Positions 1 to 7,103 of a DNA stretch of 19,732 nt are shown here, piece after piece. Source of the stretch: an uncultured Collinsella sp. (GTDB taxonomy: Bacteria; Actinomycetota; Coriobacteriia; Coriobacteriales; Coriobacteriaceae). Numbering within the stretch: position 1 is the stretch's first letter; each line of letters begins with the position of its first letter. The notes under the pieces are model-generated. The model had not been told where the DNA came from and searched no databases. It saw only the letters and a list, made by a program, of their open reading frames with translations. Position numbers and translations under genes: made by a program. Where the stretch lies: positions 1 to 19,732 of the forward strand of contig UQWG01000035.1 in assembly GCA_900544645.1 (NCBI GenBank), given 5' to 3'.

Positions 1-162
1 GAGCGCAACGATAAAGCCAATCTGCAGCTTTTTGTTTGCGCACACGACATCGGACAGGCTGGGCTGCAGCTCGGTTACCGTCGTGTGCTCGGTTATCTGG
101 ACAGGACGTCCATGAGCCATCTCGTGCGCGTCTCTTTTTTGTATTGACCCGTTATCCGGCAT
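1..162 (-). CDS. Unidentified protein, N-terminal 54 codons only (runs off window)
   Basis: This is the 5' end of a minus-strand gene that leaves the window at base 1. The reading frame is open for 54 codons from the ATG at 162, preceded at good spacing by a strong Shine-Dalgarno sequence (GAGGAGG, about 169-177). The N-terminus reads MPDNGSIQKRDAHEMAHGRP and is polar. The last visible residues (KLQIGFIVAL) turn hydrophobic, as if a membrane segment begins near residue 48. I do not recognise the family. A membrane protein with a short cytoplasmic leader is the simplest reading, but too little is visible to assign a function. It is transcribed away from the PTS genes and separated from them by the IIA terminator, so it is probably a separate transcription unit. 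Confidence 0.6.
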   Translation of the reverse strand, partial: MPDNGSIQKRDAHEMAHGRPVQITEHTTVTELQPSLSDVVCANKKLQIGFIVAL

Positions 163-200
163 TTGGATACCTCCTCATTCCGGCCTGTATTGCGGATGGA

Positions 201-206
201 AGTATA
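201..206 (-). promoter_or_regulatory. Candidate -10 box for the gene at 1-162
   Basis: TATACT on the minus strand lies about 39 bases upstream of the ATG at 162 and ahead of the strong ribosome binding site. No good -35 sequence is seen at 17 bp. It is proposed only from its match to the -10 consensus and its position. Confidence 0.3.
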
Positions 207-280
207 CCCACCGAGCAAAAATCGAACGGGAGGACAACGGTGCGCACCAAGACTGTCCCCAATGACTATCTCCGGATGAG

Positions 281-343
281 TTGCGGTGGAATAGGGATTG
301 TTTTGTGCCCGCCGGCCCCTATTCAGTCCCTATTTCACCGCAA
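281..343. repeat. Imperfect inverted repeat, 20-bp arms
   Basis: The left arm TTGCGGTGGAATAGGGATTG (281-300) and the right arm (324-343) pair at 18 of 20 positions around a 23-nt loop. Inside the loop CCCCTATT offers an alternative partner for the AATAGGG of the left arm. There is no coding potential here and no T-run, so it is not a classical terminator. It lies between two minus-strand genes. It could be a REP-like element or an mRNA structure. Confidence 0.6.
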
Positions 344-358
344 CTTGAAGGAGGACAG

Positions 359-392
359 AAAAAGCCCTGCCGCGGGTAGCGGCAGAGCTTTT
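359..392 (-). terminator. Rho-independent terminator of the IIA gene
   Basis: On the minus strand a 10-bp GC-rich stem (GCTCTGCCGC paired with GCGGCAGGGC, one G-U pair) with a 5-nt loop is flanked by an A-run and a T-run. This is a typical bidirectional-looking terminator. It begins about 28 bases after the IIA stop codon, so the IIA transcript should end here. Confidence 0.85.
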
Positions 393-419
393 GGAAGGGG
401 ACTTGGTTGTGAGGGCTCG

Positions 420-758
420 TTAGGCGAGCTTGGCCTCGAGCTCGGCGATGCGCTTGTAGGCATCGATGGTAAAGCGGGCCTGCTTCTCCAGGATCATGGT
501 GGTCATGAGAGTGTCCTGAGCGTGAGCCATGATGAAGGTCATCTCCATCTCGCCACCGCCGGCCTCCTGCGAAAGCAGCTTGGTCTGCGTGTCGTGGGCG
601 CCGATAAGTGCATCGCTGGCATCCTTGTGCAGCTGTTCGGCCTTCTCAAAGTCACCCTCGCGAGCAGCATCGAGCGCTGCAAGCAGATCGGTCTGGGCGT
701 CACCTGCGTATGCGACAATCTCGAATCCAACCATCGAGATTTCTTCTTTGGTTGCCAT
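420..758 (-). CDS. lacF: PTS lactose-type EIIA component
   Basis: A 112-residue cytoplasmic phosphocarrier that would take phosphate from HPr and pass it to the IIB domain of a lactose/cellobiose-class permease. Length and sequence fit the PTS_IIA (lac) family. The N-terminus (EEISMVGFEIVAYAGDA) matches LacF, and the motif MAHAQDTLM holds the expected phosphorylated histidine (H79) and metal-binding aspartate (D82). A lysine/glutamate-rich helix closes the protein. The start at 758 has an AAAGGA ribosome binding site and an ATG. The gene stands alone, with its own upstream control region and its own terminator, while none of the three IICB genes in the window has a neighbouring IIA. I infer that it serves all three. 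The lac rather than cellobiose label rests on the LacE/LacG-like neighbours; the family itself does not discriminate. Confidence 0.92.
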   Translation of the reverse strand: MATKEEISMVGFEIVAYAGDAQTDLLAALDAAREGDFEKAEQLHKDASDALIGAHDTQTKLLSQEAGGGEMEMTFIMAHAQDTLMTTMILEKQARFTIDAYKRIAELEAKLA

Positions 759-826
759 ATTGCGTTCCTTTCACATATGAACCAATGGAGAGCATCGCGT
801 CCGGGCATACGCGCTGCGTTCTGTAT

Positions 827-844
827 GGCAGAAACATTAACATT
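827..844 (-). promoter_or_regulatory. Degenerate LacI-type operator upstream of IIA
   Basis: The minus strand reads AATGTTAATGTTTCTGCC. The first 12 bases match the module 1 operator AATGTTAACGTT except for one central C-to-T change, while the right half is poor. It lies inside a possible promoter (TTGAAT, 16 bp, TACAGA; plus-strand 820-847) and 38 nt downstream of the 21-bp-spaced repeats. LacI1, encoded next door, is the obvious candidate to bind here. Confidence 0.4.
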
Positions 845-882
845 CAAACAAAAAAGAACAGCGCAAAACGTAATTTCAAGCT

Positions 883-912
883 ATGAACGGTCACTTTTCG
901 CCCGTGAACGGT
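883..912 (-). promoter_or_regulatory. ACCGTTCAC/ACCGTTCAT direct repeat, 21-bp spacing (LytTR-like box)
   Basis: The minus strand shows ACCGTTCAC (912-904) and ACCGTTCAT (891-883) separated by 12 bp. This is the best of the four copies of this arrangement in the window. The 9-bp repeats with a 12-13 bp spacer resemble the published LytTR-domain target. The box ends 124 nt ahead of the IIA start codon. The regulator is not identified here. Confidence 0.6.
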
Positions 913-972
913 TTTTAAACCAATTTGAACAATATCGAACACAATTAGCGGCAACCCAAACAGACCCGCGCC

Positions 973-1977
973 CTAGCGTACATCGCGCACCGTATCGCCC
1001 TCGACGAGCACGCCCGGAAACAGCATGTGCTCCACACCGGGTGCAACGCCCTCGGCGCCAGCAATCTTGTCGACCGCCCACATGCCGACGCGCCTGTTAT
1101 CAAAGCGCACCGTGGTCAGGCGACAATCGGGCACAATATCGCCCAGGCTGTCGTCAACACCCGCCACGCTCACGTCCTCGGGCACGCGCTTTCCGCGCGA
1201 CTCGAGTCCGCGAATGCAGCCGTAGGCCATGGCGTCGTTGGAGGCATAGATGGCAGTACAGGTCGGATCATCCGCCAGGGCTTGACCTGCGGCATATCCG
1301 CTCTGCGCCGTCCAATCGCCACGGATAAGTCGCGGTGGCTCAATGCCATGCGCACGCAATGTCTCGCGCCAGCCTTCCTCGCGCCGCATGCCCGAAAGCG
1401 AGCGCTCGGGGCACGAGATAAAGTGCACGGTTTTGTGCCCCCGCCCCAGCAAGTACTCGACCACCTGGCGCGAGCAATCGAACTGGTCGTTATCGACCGT
1501 TGAACAGAGCGGGTGCTCCAGCATGGTAACGAGCACCGTCTGCATACCGGGCAGCGGCTCAAAAGTGCCAAAGTCTGCCGGCATGCGGTTCATGATCACG
1601 ACCATACCGTCTACCGGCAGCGCGCTCATACGTGACGATGCGCTCTCGAGGGTATACGGATGCCCGTCTACTTTAGTGAGGGTGATGGCATAGCCATGTT
1701 TGTCGGCCGCGGCGGCAAAGCCCTCCATACGGTCGAGGTTGCCGGTACCGGTAATGTTGAACATGGCGACTCCGACGGTCTTAAACCTGCCACGGCGCAG
1801 CGATCGACCGGCAAAATTGGGGCGATACCCCAGCTCGCGCATGGCGGCACGCACGCGTTCCTTGGTCTCGGGGCGCACGCTGGGCGAATCGTGCACGGTG
1901 CGCGAGACCGTCTGCTCCGAGACGCCCGCGAGGCGCGCTACGTCTTTGACGGATACCGATTTTTTAACAGCGGCCAT
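973..1977 (-). CDS. LacI-family transcriptional repressor, module 1
   Basis: A 334-residue LacI/GalR-family regulator of standard length. Residues 8-30 hold the helix-turn-helix (VKDVARLAGVSEQTVSR, with E21-Q22 at the base-reading positions). The hinge helix follows (PNFAGRSL, with L60 as the likely minor-groove leucine), then a periplasmic-binding-protein-like ligand domain ending in VRDVR. The effector is unknown; a sugar or sugar phosphate is expected. The start ATG at 1977 has a weak GAAAGA ribosome site. The gene is divergent from the IICB gene at 2335 and lies upstream of the IIA gene on the same strand. Likely targets are the two 18-bp operators in front of the IICB gene, one next to its own start and a degenerate one at the IIA gene. 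No terminator is visible after its stop, only the IIA control region. Confidence 0.9.
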   Translation of the reverse strand: MAAVKKSVSVKDVARLAGVSEQTVSRTVHDSPSVRPETKERVRAAMRELGYRPNFAGRSLRRGRFKTVGVAMFNITGTGNLDRMEGFAAAADKHGYAITLTKVDGHPYTLESASSRMSALPVDGMVVIMNRMPADFGTFEPLPGMQTVLVTMLEHPLCSTVDNDQFDCSRQVVEYLLGRGHKTVHFISCPERSLSGMRREEGWRETLRAHGIEPPRLIRGDWTAQSGYAAGQALADDPTCTAIYASNDAMAYGCIRGLESRGKRVPEDVSVAGVDDSLGDIVPDCRLTTVRFDNRRVGMWAVDKIAGAEGVAPGVEHMLFPGVLVEGDTVRDVR

Positions 1978-1990
1978 AGGTCGATCTTTC

Positions 1991-2008
1991 TATGTCGACG
2001 ATGCCATT
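1991..2008. promoter_or_regulatory. Candidate LacI1 auto-operator
   Basis: TATGTCGACGATGCCATT matches the module 1 operator AATGTTAACGTTGCCATT at 14 of 18 positions, with the same right half and central CG. It lies 13 bp upstream of the lacI1 start codon, so it would allow autorepression or looping to the sites 145 and 265 bp away. Confidence 0.45.
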
Positions 2009-2068
2009 GGTGGCACCCTACGCAGTCAAATGAAACGTCTTCAAGTATATCTAACGCCTCCCCCACCA

Positions 2069-2098
2069 TACGCTCACCACCCAAAACCTACCGTTCAC
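2069..2098 (+). promoter_or_regulatory. 21-bp-spaced direct repeat (LytTR-like box) upstream of IICB 1
   Basis: TACGCTCAC (2069-2077) and ACCGTTCAC (2090-2098) are separated by 12 bp, the same geometry as at 883-912, 7035-7064 and 12060-12089. It ends 37 nt before the first LacI-type operator, close to the 38 and 39 nt seen at IIA and lacG2. Confidence 0.55.
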
Positions 2099-2135
2099 CG
2101 ACATTTTTGCTTCCCCGAACGGCTTTTGTCGACCA

Positions 2136-2153
2136 AATGTTAACGTTGCCATT
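2136..2153. promoter_or_regulatory. LacI operator O1, module 1
   Basis: AATGTTAACGTTGCCATT is an imperfect 18-bp palindrome (AATGNNAACGTTNNCATT) with a central CG, as in typical LacI-family operators. The same sequence recurs in inverted orientation at 2256-2273. Confidence 0.7.
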
Positions 2154-2255
2154 GCGCAAACACAGAGCCACCGGGCGGCTCAAACGTTTACACATAAGGA
2201 ATCGACGGTTCGCAGGCACAGGAACCACCGGTTCGCGTCCTTTTTTGTGTCGCAA

Positions 2256-2273
2256 AATGGCAACGTCAACATT
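2256..2273. promoter_or_regulatory. LacI operator O2, module 1
   Basis: AATGGCAACGTCAACATT is the reverse complement of O1 with one change. The centres of O1 and O2 are 120 bp apart, and O2 ends 61 nt before the IICB start codon. A short hairpin (TTTTGGC/GCCAAAA, 2272-2293) overlaps its right edge and would lie in the leader RNA. The remaining leader holds nothing else I can name. Confidence 0.7.
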
Positions 2274-2334
2274 TTGGCAACCGAACGCCAAAAGCTACCA
2301 TCGTTGCTAACCCACCGACTCTTAGGAGCATTGC

Positions 2335-4110
2335 ATGGAGCAACTCATCGCCATCATCGAAAAGGGCCAGCCCTTTTTCAACGCGATCGCCCGCAACAAG
2401 TACCTCAAGGCGATCCGCGACGGCTTTATCTCCGTCATCCCCATCATCATCTTCTCGTCCATCTTCTGCCTGGTAGCCTCGGTCCCCAACATCTGGGGTT
2501 TCTACTGGCCCGATGACATCAACAACGCCCTGTGGAAGTGCTACAACTACTCCATGGGCATCCTGGCCATCGCCTGCGCCGCCACCACGGCCAAGCACTT
2601 CGCCGACGCTCAGAACCGCGATCTGCCCAAGAACAACCAGATCAACTTTATCTCGTGCATGTGCGCGGCCATCATCGGCTTCTTGCTACTTTCGAGCGAC
2701 ACCATCGCCACGGACGCTGCCAGCGGTTTCAACACCACCTACCTTGGTTCCAAGGGCCTGCTGACCGCTTTCATCGCTGCGTTTGTGACCGGCATCATCT
2801 ACAAGTTCTTCATTAAGCGCAACATCACCGTCAAGATGCCCGAGCAGGTTCCGCCCAACATCTCGCAGACCTTTAAGGACATCATCCCCTTCTCCGTCTG
2901 CATCACCGTCTTTTGGGTTTTTGACATCGTCTTCCGCGCTGCTTTTGGCTTCTGCTTTGCCCAGGGTGTCATCCAGGTGTTCCAGCCCCTGTTCACCGCT
3001 GCCGATGGCTACATCGGCCTCGCAGTGATCTACGGCGCCATGAGCCTGTTCTGGTTCGTGGGCGTCCACGGCCCCTCGATCGTCGAGCCCGCCATCGCCG
3101 CCGCTCTCGTTGCCAACATGACCGACAACCTGGCTGCGTTCCAGGCCGGCCAGCACGCTTCCGCTGTCCTGACCCAGGGTGCCCAGTACTTCGTCGTCTG
3201 CATGGGCGGCACCGGCGCCACGCTCGTCCTGGTCTTTATGTTCTGCTTCCTGGCCAAGTCCCAGGAGATGCGCGCCGTCGGTAAGGCCGCCATCGTCCCC
3301 GTCTGCTTTGCCGTCAACGAGCCGCTGCTGTTCGCCGCACCCATCGTGCTCAACCCCGTCTTCTTTGTCCCGTTTGTCTTTGCCCCGATCGCCAACATCT
3401 GGATCCTCAAGATCTTTATCGACTTCTTGGGCATGAACGGCTTTATGTACACCCTGCCTTGGACCGTCCCCGGCCCCATCGGCACCATCATGGGCCTGGG
3501 CTTCCAGCCGCTCGCCTTTGTGATGCTCGCCCTTATCCTGGTCGTCGACTTCGTTCTGTACTGCCCGTTCTTCCGAGCCTATGACGCCCAGAAGTGCGCC
3601 GAGGAGGCCGAGATCTCCCAGGAGGAGCTCGCCGCCAAGAACGCTGAGAAGGCCGCCAAGCTCAACGACGCCTTCCAGGGCAAGGCTGACGCCAAGAGCG
3701 TTGCCGCCGGCGCTGCTGCCGAGGCCGTGAAGGCCGACGCCCCCGCCGCTTCCGCAGCGCCCGCCACCGAGGCTGCGACCGCCAGCGACCTCAACGGCAG
3801 GCGCGTGCTCGTACTCTGCCAGGGCGGCGGTACCTCGGGCCTGCTCGCCAACGCGCTGGCCAAGGCTGCCAGGGAGCGCGGTATTAACCTCGAGACCGCT
3901 GCCGAGGCCTATGGCAACCACGTTGACATGCTCCCCGACTTTGACCTGGTCGTCCTGGCCCCGCAGGCCGCAAGCTACCTGGCCGACCTTCAGAAGGACT
4001 GCGAGCGCGTGGGCAACAAGTGCGTCGCCTGCCGTGGCAAGCAGTACATCGAGCTCTCCCAGAACGGCGACAAGTCTCTCGCCTTCGTAAGCGAGCAACT
4101 CTCGAAGTAA
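2335..4110 (+). CDS. lacE: PTS lactose-type EIICB permease, module 1
   Basis: A 591-residue fused IIC-IIB transporter that imports a sugar and phosphorylates it at C6. The IIC domain (about 1-415) has roughly ten hydrophobic segments and conserved motifs GVHGPSIVEP (H245) and AVNEPLLF (E329), which correspond to the substrate-binding His and Glu of the lactose/cellobiose IIC fold. An Ala/Glu/Lys-rich linker (about 420-485) leads to a IIB domain (about 488-591) with the phospho-cysteine in VLVLCQGGGTSG (C495). Length, domain order and sequence from the first residues (IIEKGQPFF, AIRDGF) to MLPDFDLVVLAPQ closely resemble LacE of staphylococci and lactococci. The start at 2335 has GGAG at good spacing. 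No IIA is fused, so the separate IIA at 420-758 must supply phosphate. It is expected to be cotranscribed with the GH1 gene at 4177. Galactoside specificity is inferred. Confidence 0.93.
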   Translation: MEQLIAIIEKGQPFFNAIARNKYLKAIRDGFISVIPIIIFSSIFCLVASVPNIWGFYWPDDINNALWKCYNYSMGILAIACAATTAKHFADAQNRDLPKNNQINFISCMCAAIIGFLLLSSDTIATDAASGFNTTYLGSKGLLTAFIAAFVTGIIYKFFIKRNITVKMPEQVPPNISQTFKDIIPFSVCITVFWVFDIVFRAAFGFCFAQGVIQVFQPLFTAADGYIGLAVIYGAMSLFWFVGVHGPSIVEPAIAAALVANMTDNLAAFQAGQHASAVLTQGAQYFVVCMGGTGATLVLVFMFCFLAKSQEMRAVGKAAIVPVCFAVNEPLLFAAPIVLNPVFFVPFVFAPIANIWILKIFIDFLGMNGFMYTLPWTVPGPIGTIMGLGFQPLAFVMLALILVVDFVLYCPFFRAYDAQKCAEEAEISQEELAAKNAEKAAKLNDAFQGKADAKSVAAGAAAEAVKADAPAASAAPATEAATASDLNGRRVLVLCQGGGTSGLLANALAKAARERGINLETAAEAYGNHVDMLPDFDLVVLAPQAASYLADLQKDCERVGNKCVACRGKQYIELSQNGDKSLAFVSEQLSK

Positions 4111-4119
4111 GTAACGCTC

Positions 4120-4153
4120 AGGGCCAGCCGACCATCCAAGACCGGCTGGCCCT
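4120..4153 (+). other. Intercistronic GC-rich hairpin between IICB and GH1, module 1
   Basis: AGGGCCAGCCG pairs perfectly with CGGCTGGCCCT around a 12-nt loop, starting 9 nt after the IICB stop. It is followed by TCAATTT rather than a clean T-run, and the next gene starts 23 nt later. It could be a leaky terminator or an mRNA stabiliser that sets the permease-to-enzyme ratio. Confidence 0.7.
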
Positions 4154-4176
4154 TCAATTTAGACGATTGGATCATC

Positions 4177-5616
4177 ATGTCCGTTAACCCTGCTAGCGTC
4201 ACTAACCCGCCTGCGCAGTTTCCCGAGGACTTTGTCTTTGGCGGCGCCACTGCTGCCTACCAGGTAGAGGGCGAGACCCGCACTCACGGTAAGGGCAAGG
4301 TTGCCTGGGACGACTTCCTGGAGGCCCAGGGGCGCTTTTCCCCCGATCCCGCTTCGGACTTCTACAACCAGTACCCCGTCGACCTGGAACTGTGCGAGGA
4401 GTTTGGCATCAACGGCATCCGCCTCTCCATCGCCTGGAGCCGCATCTTCCCCAACGGCACCGGCGAGATCAACCCCGAGGGCGTCCAGTTCTACCACGAC
4501 CTCTTCGCCGAATGCCATAAGCACCATGTTGAGCCGTTCGTCACGCTGCATCACTTTGACACGCCGCTGCCCCTCTTTGAGAAGGGCGACTTCCTCAACC
4601 GCGAGACCATCGACGCCTTTGTGGACTTTGCCACCTTCTGCTTTAAGGAGTACGCCGACCAGGTGACCTACTGGTTCACCTTTAACGAGATCTGGGCGAA
4701 CGCCTCCAACACCTACATCGAGGGCACCTTCCCCGGTGGCGTCAAGGCGCATCTTGCCGAGGCCTTCCAGTGCGAGCACAACATGATGCTCGCCCACGCC
4801 AAGGCCGTACTGGCCTTCCACAACGGCGGCTTTAAGGGCAAGATCGGCGTCATCCAGTCGTTGGAGTTTAAGTATCCGCTCAACGAGAACGACCCCGCCG
4901 ACATCAAAGCCGCCAATAACGAGCACGTGCTGCAGAACCAGTTCTTGCTCGACGCCACCTTCCGCGGCGACTATGCTCCCGACACCCTCGAGTGCGCCAA
5001 CCGCTTGGCTGCCGTCTCGGGCAGCACCATCGAGATCCCGGACGAGGATCTGAAAATCATGCGCGAGGCCGCGCTCTACAACGACTACTTGGGCGTTAAC
5101 AACTACCAGTGTCGCTTCCTCAAGGCTTACGATGGCGAGAACGACCTGCACCACAACAGTACGGGCGAGAAGGGCACCGGCCGCTGGCGCGTTAAGGGTA
5201 TTGGCGAGCACGTGAACAAGCCCGGCATCCCCACCACCGACTGGGACTGGATCATCTATCCCGAGGGCCTGTTCGACCTGCTCGTCTACATTAAGCAGCG
5301 CTACCCCAACTACAAGCAGATCTTCATCACCGAGAACGGCATGGGCTACAAGGACCCCTACAAGGACGGTTTTGTGGACGACCAGCCGCGCATCGACTAC
5401 ATCGAGCAGCACCTGCGCTGGTTGCTCAAGGCCATGGAGGTGGGCGTCAACGTGGGCGGCTACTTCCTGTGGAGCCTGCAGGATCAGTTCTCCTGGACCA
5501 ATGGCTACAACAAGCGTTACGGCTTCTTCTACGTTGACTTTGAAACCCAGAAGCGCACGCCCAAGGCAAGCGCATACTGGTATAAGCACGTGGCGCAGAC
5601 CCGTCGTCTGGACTAG
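4177..5616 (+). CDS. lacG: 6-phospho-beta-galactosidase (GH1), module 1
   Basis: A 479-residue cytoplasmic GH1 hydrolase. Acid/base glutamate E171 lies in WFTFNEI and nucleophile E386 in FITENGMG. The substrate-binding LHHFDTP motif is at about 124-130. The phosphate-recognition segment SWTNGYNKRYG has S439, W440, K446 and Y448, equivalent to the Ser, Trp, Lys and Tyr of lactococcal LacG. The tryptophan is the residue associated with 6-phospho-galactoside rather than 6-phospho-glucoside preference, and the overall sequence resembles LacG closely (PVDLELCEEFGINGIR, AECHKHHVEPFVTLHHFDTP). It would cleave the product of the upstream IICB. The ATG at 4177 has only a weak ribosome site (TTGGA), and it follows a strong hairpin, so expression may depend on the upstream gene. 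A GH1 6-phospho-beta-glucosidase is the less likely alternative. Confidence 0.9.
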   Translation: MSVNPASVTNPPAQFPEDFVFGGATAAYQVEGETRTHGKGKVAWDDFLEAQGRFSPDPASDFYNQYPVDLELCEEFGINGIRLSIAWSRIFPNGTGEINPEGVQFYHDLFAECHKHHVEPFVTLHHFDTPLPLFEKGDFLNRETIDAFVDFATFCFKEYADQVTYWFTFNEIWANASNTYIEGTFPGGVKAHLAEAFQCEHNMMLAHAKAVLAFHNGGFKGKIGVIQSLEFKYPLNENDPADIKAANNEHVLQNQFLLDATFRGDYAPDTLECANRLAAVSGSTIEIPDEDLKIMREAALYNDYLGVNNYQCRFLKAYDGENDLHHNSTGEKGTGRWRVKGIGEHVNKPGIPTTDWDWIIYPEGLFDLLVYIKQRYPNYKQIFITENGMGYKDPYKDGFVDDQPRIDYIEQHLRWLLKAMEVGVNVGGYFLWSLQDQFSWTNGYNKRYGFFYVDFETQKRTPKASAYWYKHVAQTRRLD

Positions 5617-5662
5617 TGGCTGGCGGGATTGCCCGCTCACACAACCTGTCCCCATTTCTCAG

Positions 5663-5705
5663 CCGGGGGCGGCACGTCACACGGCGCGCCGCCCCCGGTC
5701 TTTTT
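5663..5705 (+). terminator. Rho-independent terminator, module 1
   Basis: CCGGGGGCGGC (5663-5673) pairs with GCCGCCCCCGG (5688-5698) and is followed by TCTTTTTGTTTTT. It ends the IICB-GH1 transcript 47 nt after the stop codon. Confidence 0.9.
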
Positions 5706-5727
5706 GTTTTTGGGCTGGTCGGGAGCC

Positions 5728-5873
5728 GTTTGTCTCGATCTGTAACATCTAGCCGAGTTTTTTGGTCCTAGCTGTTACAGATTGAGACGAACAGGATTGC
5801 TCTTTCCGAAGAATCTAAATCTGTAACACGTAGCCCGCTTTTGACCGTCTACCTGTTACAAATCGAGACAAAC
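5728..5873. repeat. Palindromic repeat block 1 (units A and B)
   Basis: Two imperfect palindromes stand in tandem. Unit A (5728-5792) has 20-bp arms GTTTGTCTCGATCTGTAACA and its complement around a 25-nt loop. Unit B (5812-5873) has arms of the same kind (TCTAAATCTGTAACA, TGTTACAAATCGAGA) around a different 25-nt loop ending in CCGTCTACC. The same A/B pair recurs in the blocks at 10737 and 15629. The block lies between the module 1 terminator and the convergent lacI2 stop codon, 10 bp away. Confidence 0.85.
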
Positions 5874-5883
5874 GGAGTAGGAC

Positions 5884-6912
5884 CTAACCCCGTATGTCCC
5901 TAACAGTCGAGCGTTCGACCAGCGTACTCGGCACATGAATCGCCTCGATAGACGAGCTCTCTCCAATCGCCGCCTCAAACGCAAGCTTACCGACACCGCG
6001 CAAATCAAATCGCAGCGTCGTCAGCCGATTGTGAGGAACAAGTCCCTCGAGTGCGTCGTCGATACCAACCACGCTCACGTCGTCGGGCACGGACAGGCCC
6101 GCGTTCTCGAGCGCGGCGATAACGCCCAGCGCCATCTGGTCATTTGCCGCAAGCACGGCAGTCGGCGCCTGCGACCCGCCGGCAAGCACCTCGGCCGCAA
6201 TCCGCTCGCCCATGGCGTACCCACTGTCCGCACTCCAATCGCCACGCAGCATCGGAGCGGCATCGACATGAGCACGACCCAGCGTATCGCGCCAACCGGC
6301 CTCACGAAAACGCGAGGAAATCGAGTTTTCCGGACCCGCCACAAACCGCATATTCGAGTGACCATGTTCCAGCAGATAATTGGTCAACAGCTCGCACGAA
6401 CCATACTGGTCGGAGTCGATCGTCGTGCAGCGCGGATGCGCATACATGGACAGGATGACCGTCCGCACTCCCGGCTGGGGAACAAACTCCTCAAAATCGG
6501 GAGCCATGCGGTTCATGTTGAGAATCATGCCGTCGACGGGTCGCTCGACCATGCGGCGCGAGGCATCGGCAAGTGCATAGGGCTTGTCGCCGCCCATCTC
6601 GATCATAGTGACGGCAAAATCGTGCTCGCGCGCCGCTTGCATGATACCCTCGAGCGTCGCCAGGTTACCGACACGTGTGATGTTGTACATGCACAGGCCA
6701 ATAGAACGATACGACCCGCCGCGCAACGCCGCTCCAGCAAAATTGGGACGAAAGCCCAGCTCTTCCATGGCGGCCAGCACACGCTTGCGCGTCTTTTCCG
6801 TCACGTTGGGCATACCGTTGACCACGCGAGACACAGTCTGGCGGCTCACGCCAGCGAGCGCCGCAACCTCTGCCGCGCTCGCCGAATGACCATTCCTTGT
6901 CTGCTGAGCCAT
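5884..6912 (-). CDS. LacI-family transcriptional repressor, module 2
   Basis: A LacI/GalR-family regulator of 342 residues from the ATG at 6912. The frame is open back to an ATG at 6969, but the extra 19 residues lack a ribosome site and precede the usual N-terminus, so I prefer 6912; a GTG at 6921 is also possible. The helix-turn-helix is AAEVAALAGVSRQTVSR (R24-Q25 at the base-reading positions), the hinge segment is PNFAGAALRGG, and the ligand domain ends in STVRDIRG. It is divergent from the GH1 gene at 7257, whose control region carries two operators of a CACGTG-centred type. A further half-matching site lies just upstream of this gene, suggesting autoregulation. The effector is not deducible. 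No terminator follows, only palindromic repeat block 1. Confidence 0.88.
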   Translation of the reverse strand: MAQQTRNGHSASAAEVAALAGVSRQTVSRVVNGMPNVTEKTRKRVLAAMEELGFRPNFAGAALRGGSYRSIGLCMYNITRVGNLATLEGIMQAAREHDFAVTMIEMGGDKPYALADASRRMVERPVDGMILNMNRMAPDFEEFVPQPGVRTVILSMYAHPRCTTIDSDQYGSCELLTNYLLEHGHSNMRFVAGPENSISSRFREAGWRDTLGRAHVDAAPMLRGDWSADSGYAMGERIAAEVLAGGSQAPTAVLAANDQMALGVIAALENAGLSVPDDVSVVGIDDALEGLVPHNRLTTLRFDLRGVGKLAFEAAIGESSSIEAIHVPSTLVERSTVRDIRG

Positions 6913-6971
6913 GCCTTCCACGCTAACCTGCTTCCCAACTATTCCCCGCGCCCATGGCGCATCGTACATAC

Positions 6972-6989
6972 ATCGATAACGTGCTCATG
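6972..6989. promoter_or_regulatory. Candidate LacI2 auto-operator
   Basis: ATCGATAACGTGCTCATG shares the right half AACGTGCTCAT exactly with the first operator at 7104-7121; the left half is diverged. It lies just upstream of the lacI2 frame, with its centre 132 and 154 bp from the two sites near the GH1 gene. Confidence 0.5.
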
Positions 6990-7034
6990 ATACCCGAGCC
7001 ATATACCACAACATGAAAACTTCTGTCAATCAAA

Positions 7035-7064
7035 ACCGCTTACCGAACAAATACAACCGTTCGC
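7035..7064 (+). promoter_or_regulatory. 21-bp-spaced direct repeat (LytTR-like box) upstream of GH1 2
   Basis: ACCGCTTAC (7035-7043) and ACCGTTCGC (7056-7064) are separated by 12 bp. A TATACA -10 candidate lies at 7089-7094, so the second repeat would lie beside the -35 region, a normal position for an activator. No good -35 hexamer is visible, as expected for an activator-dependent promoter. Confidence 0.55.
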
Positions 7065-7103
7065 GGCTGTTTGAAGTTGTTTTGTTTCTATACATCCCAG
7101 CCG

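Noticed and set aside
36..1328. A plus-strand frame of 430 codons across the IIA and lacI1 region
   Set aside because: It runs antisense through two clear genes, a terminator and a control region, and the translation is Arg-rich without any recognisable domain.
2686..4098. Long antisense open frames opposite the IICB and GH1 genes (also 9022-10710, 12172-14166, 4159-5655, 18116-19612)
   Set aside because: They are low-complexity shadows caused by GC-rich codon use of recognised genes on the plus strand; they show no family motifs and no ribosome sites.
4177..5616. 6-phospho-beta-glucosidase (BglA/BglB type) for the GH1 genes
   Set aside because: The Trp after the phosphate-binding Ser and the overall LacG-like sequence favour galactosides. 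The alternative is kept only as a minor possibility.
5812..5873. Palindromic units as classical Rho-independent terminators
   Set aside because: The arms are only moderately GC-rich, the loops are 25 nt and no T-run follows the stem on either strand. Separate proper terminators precede each block.
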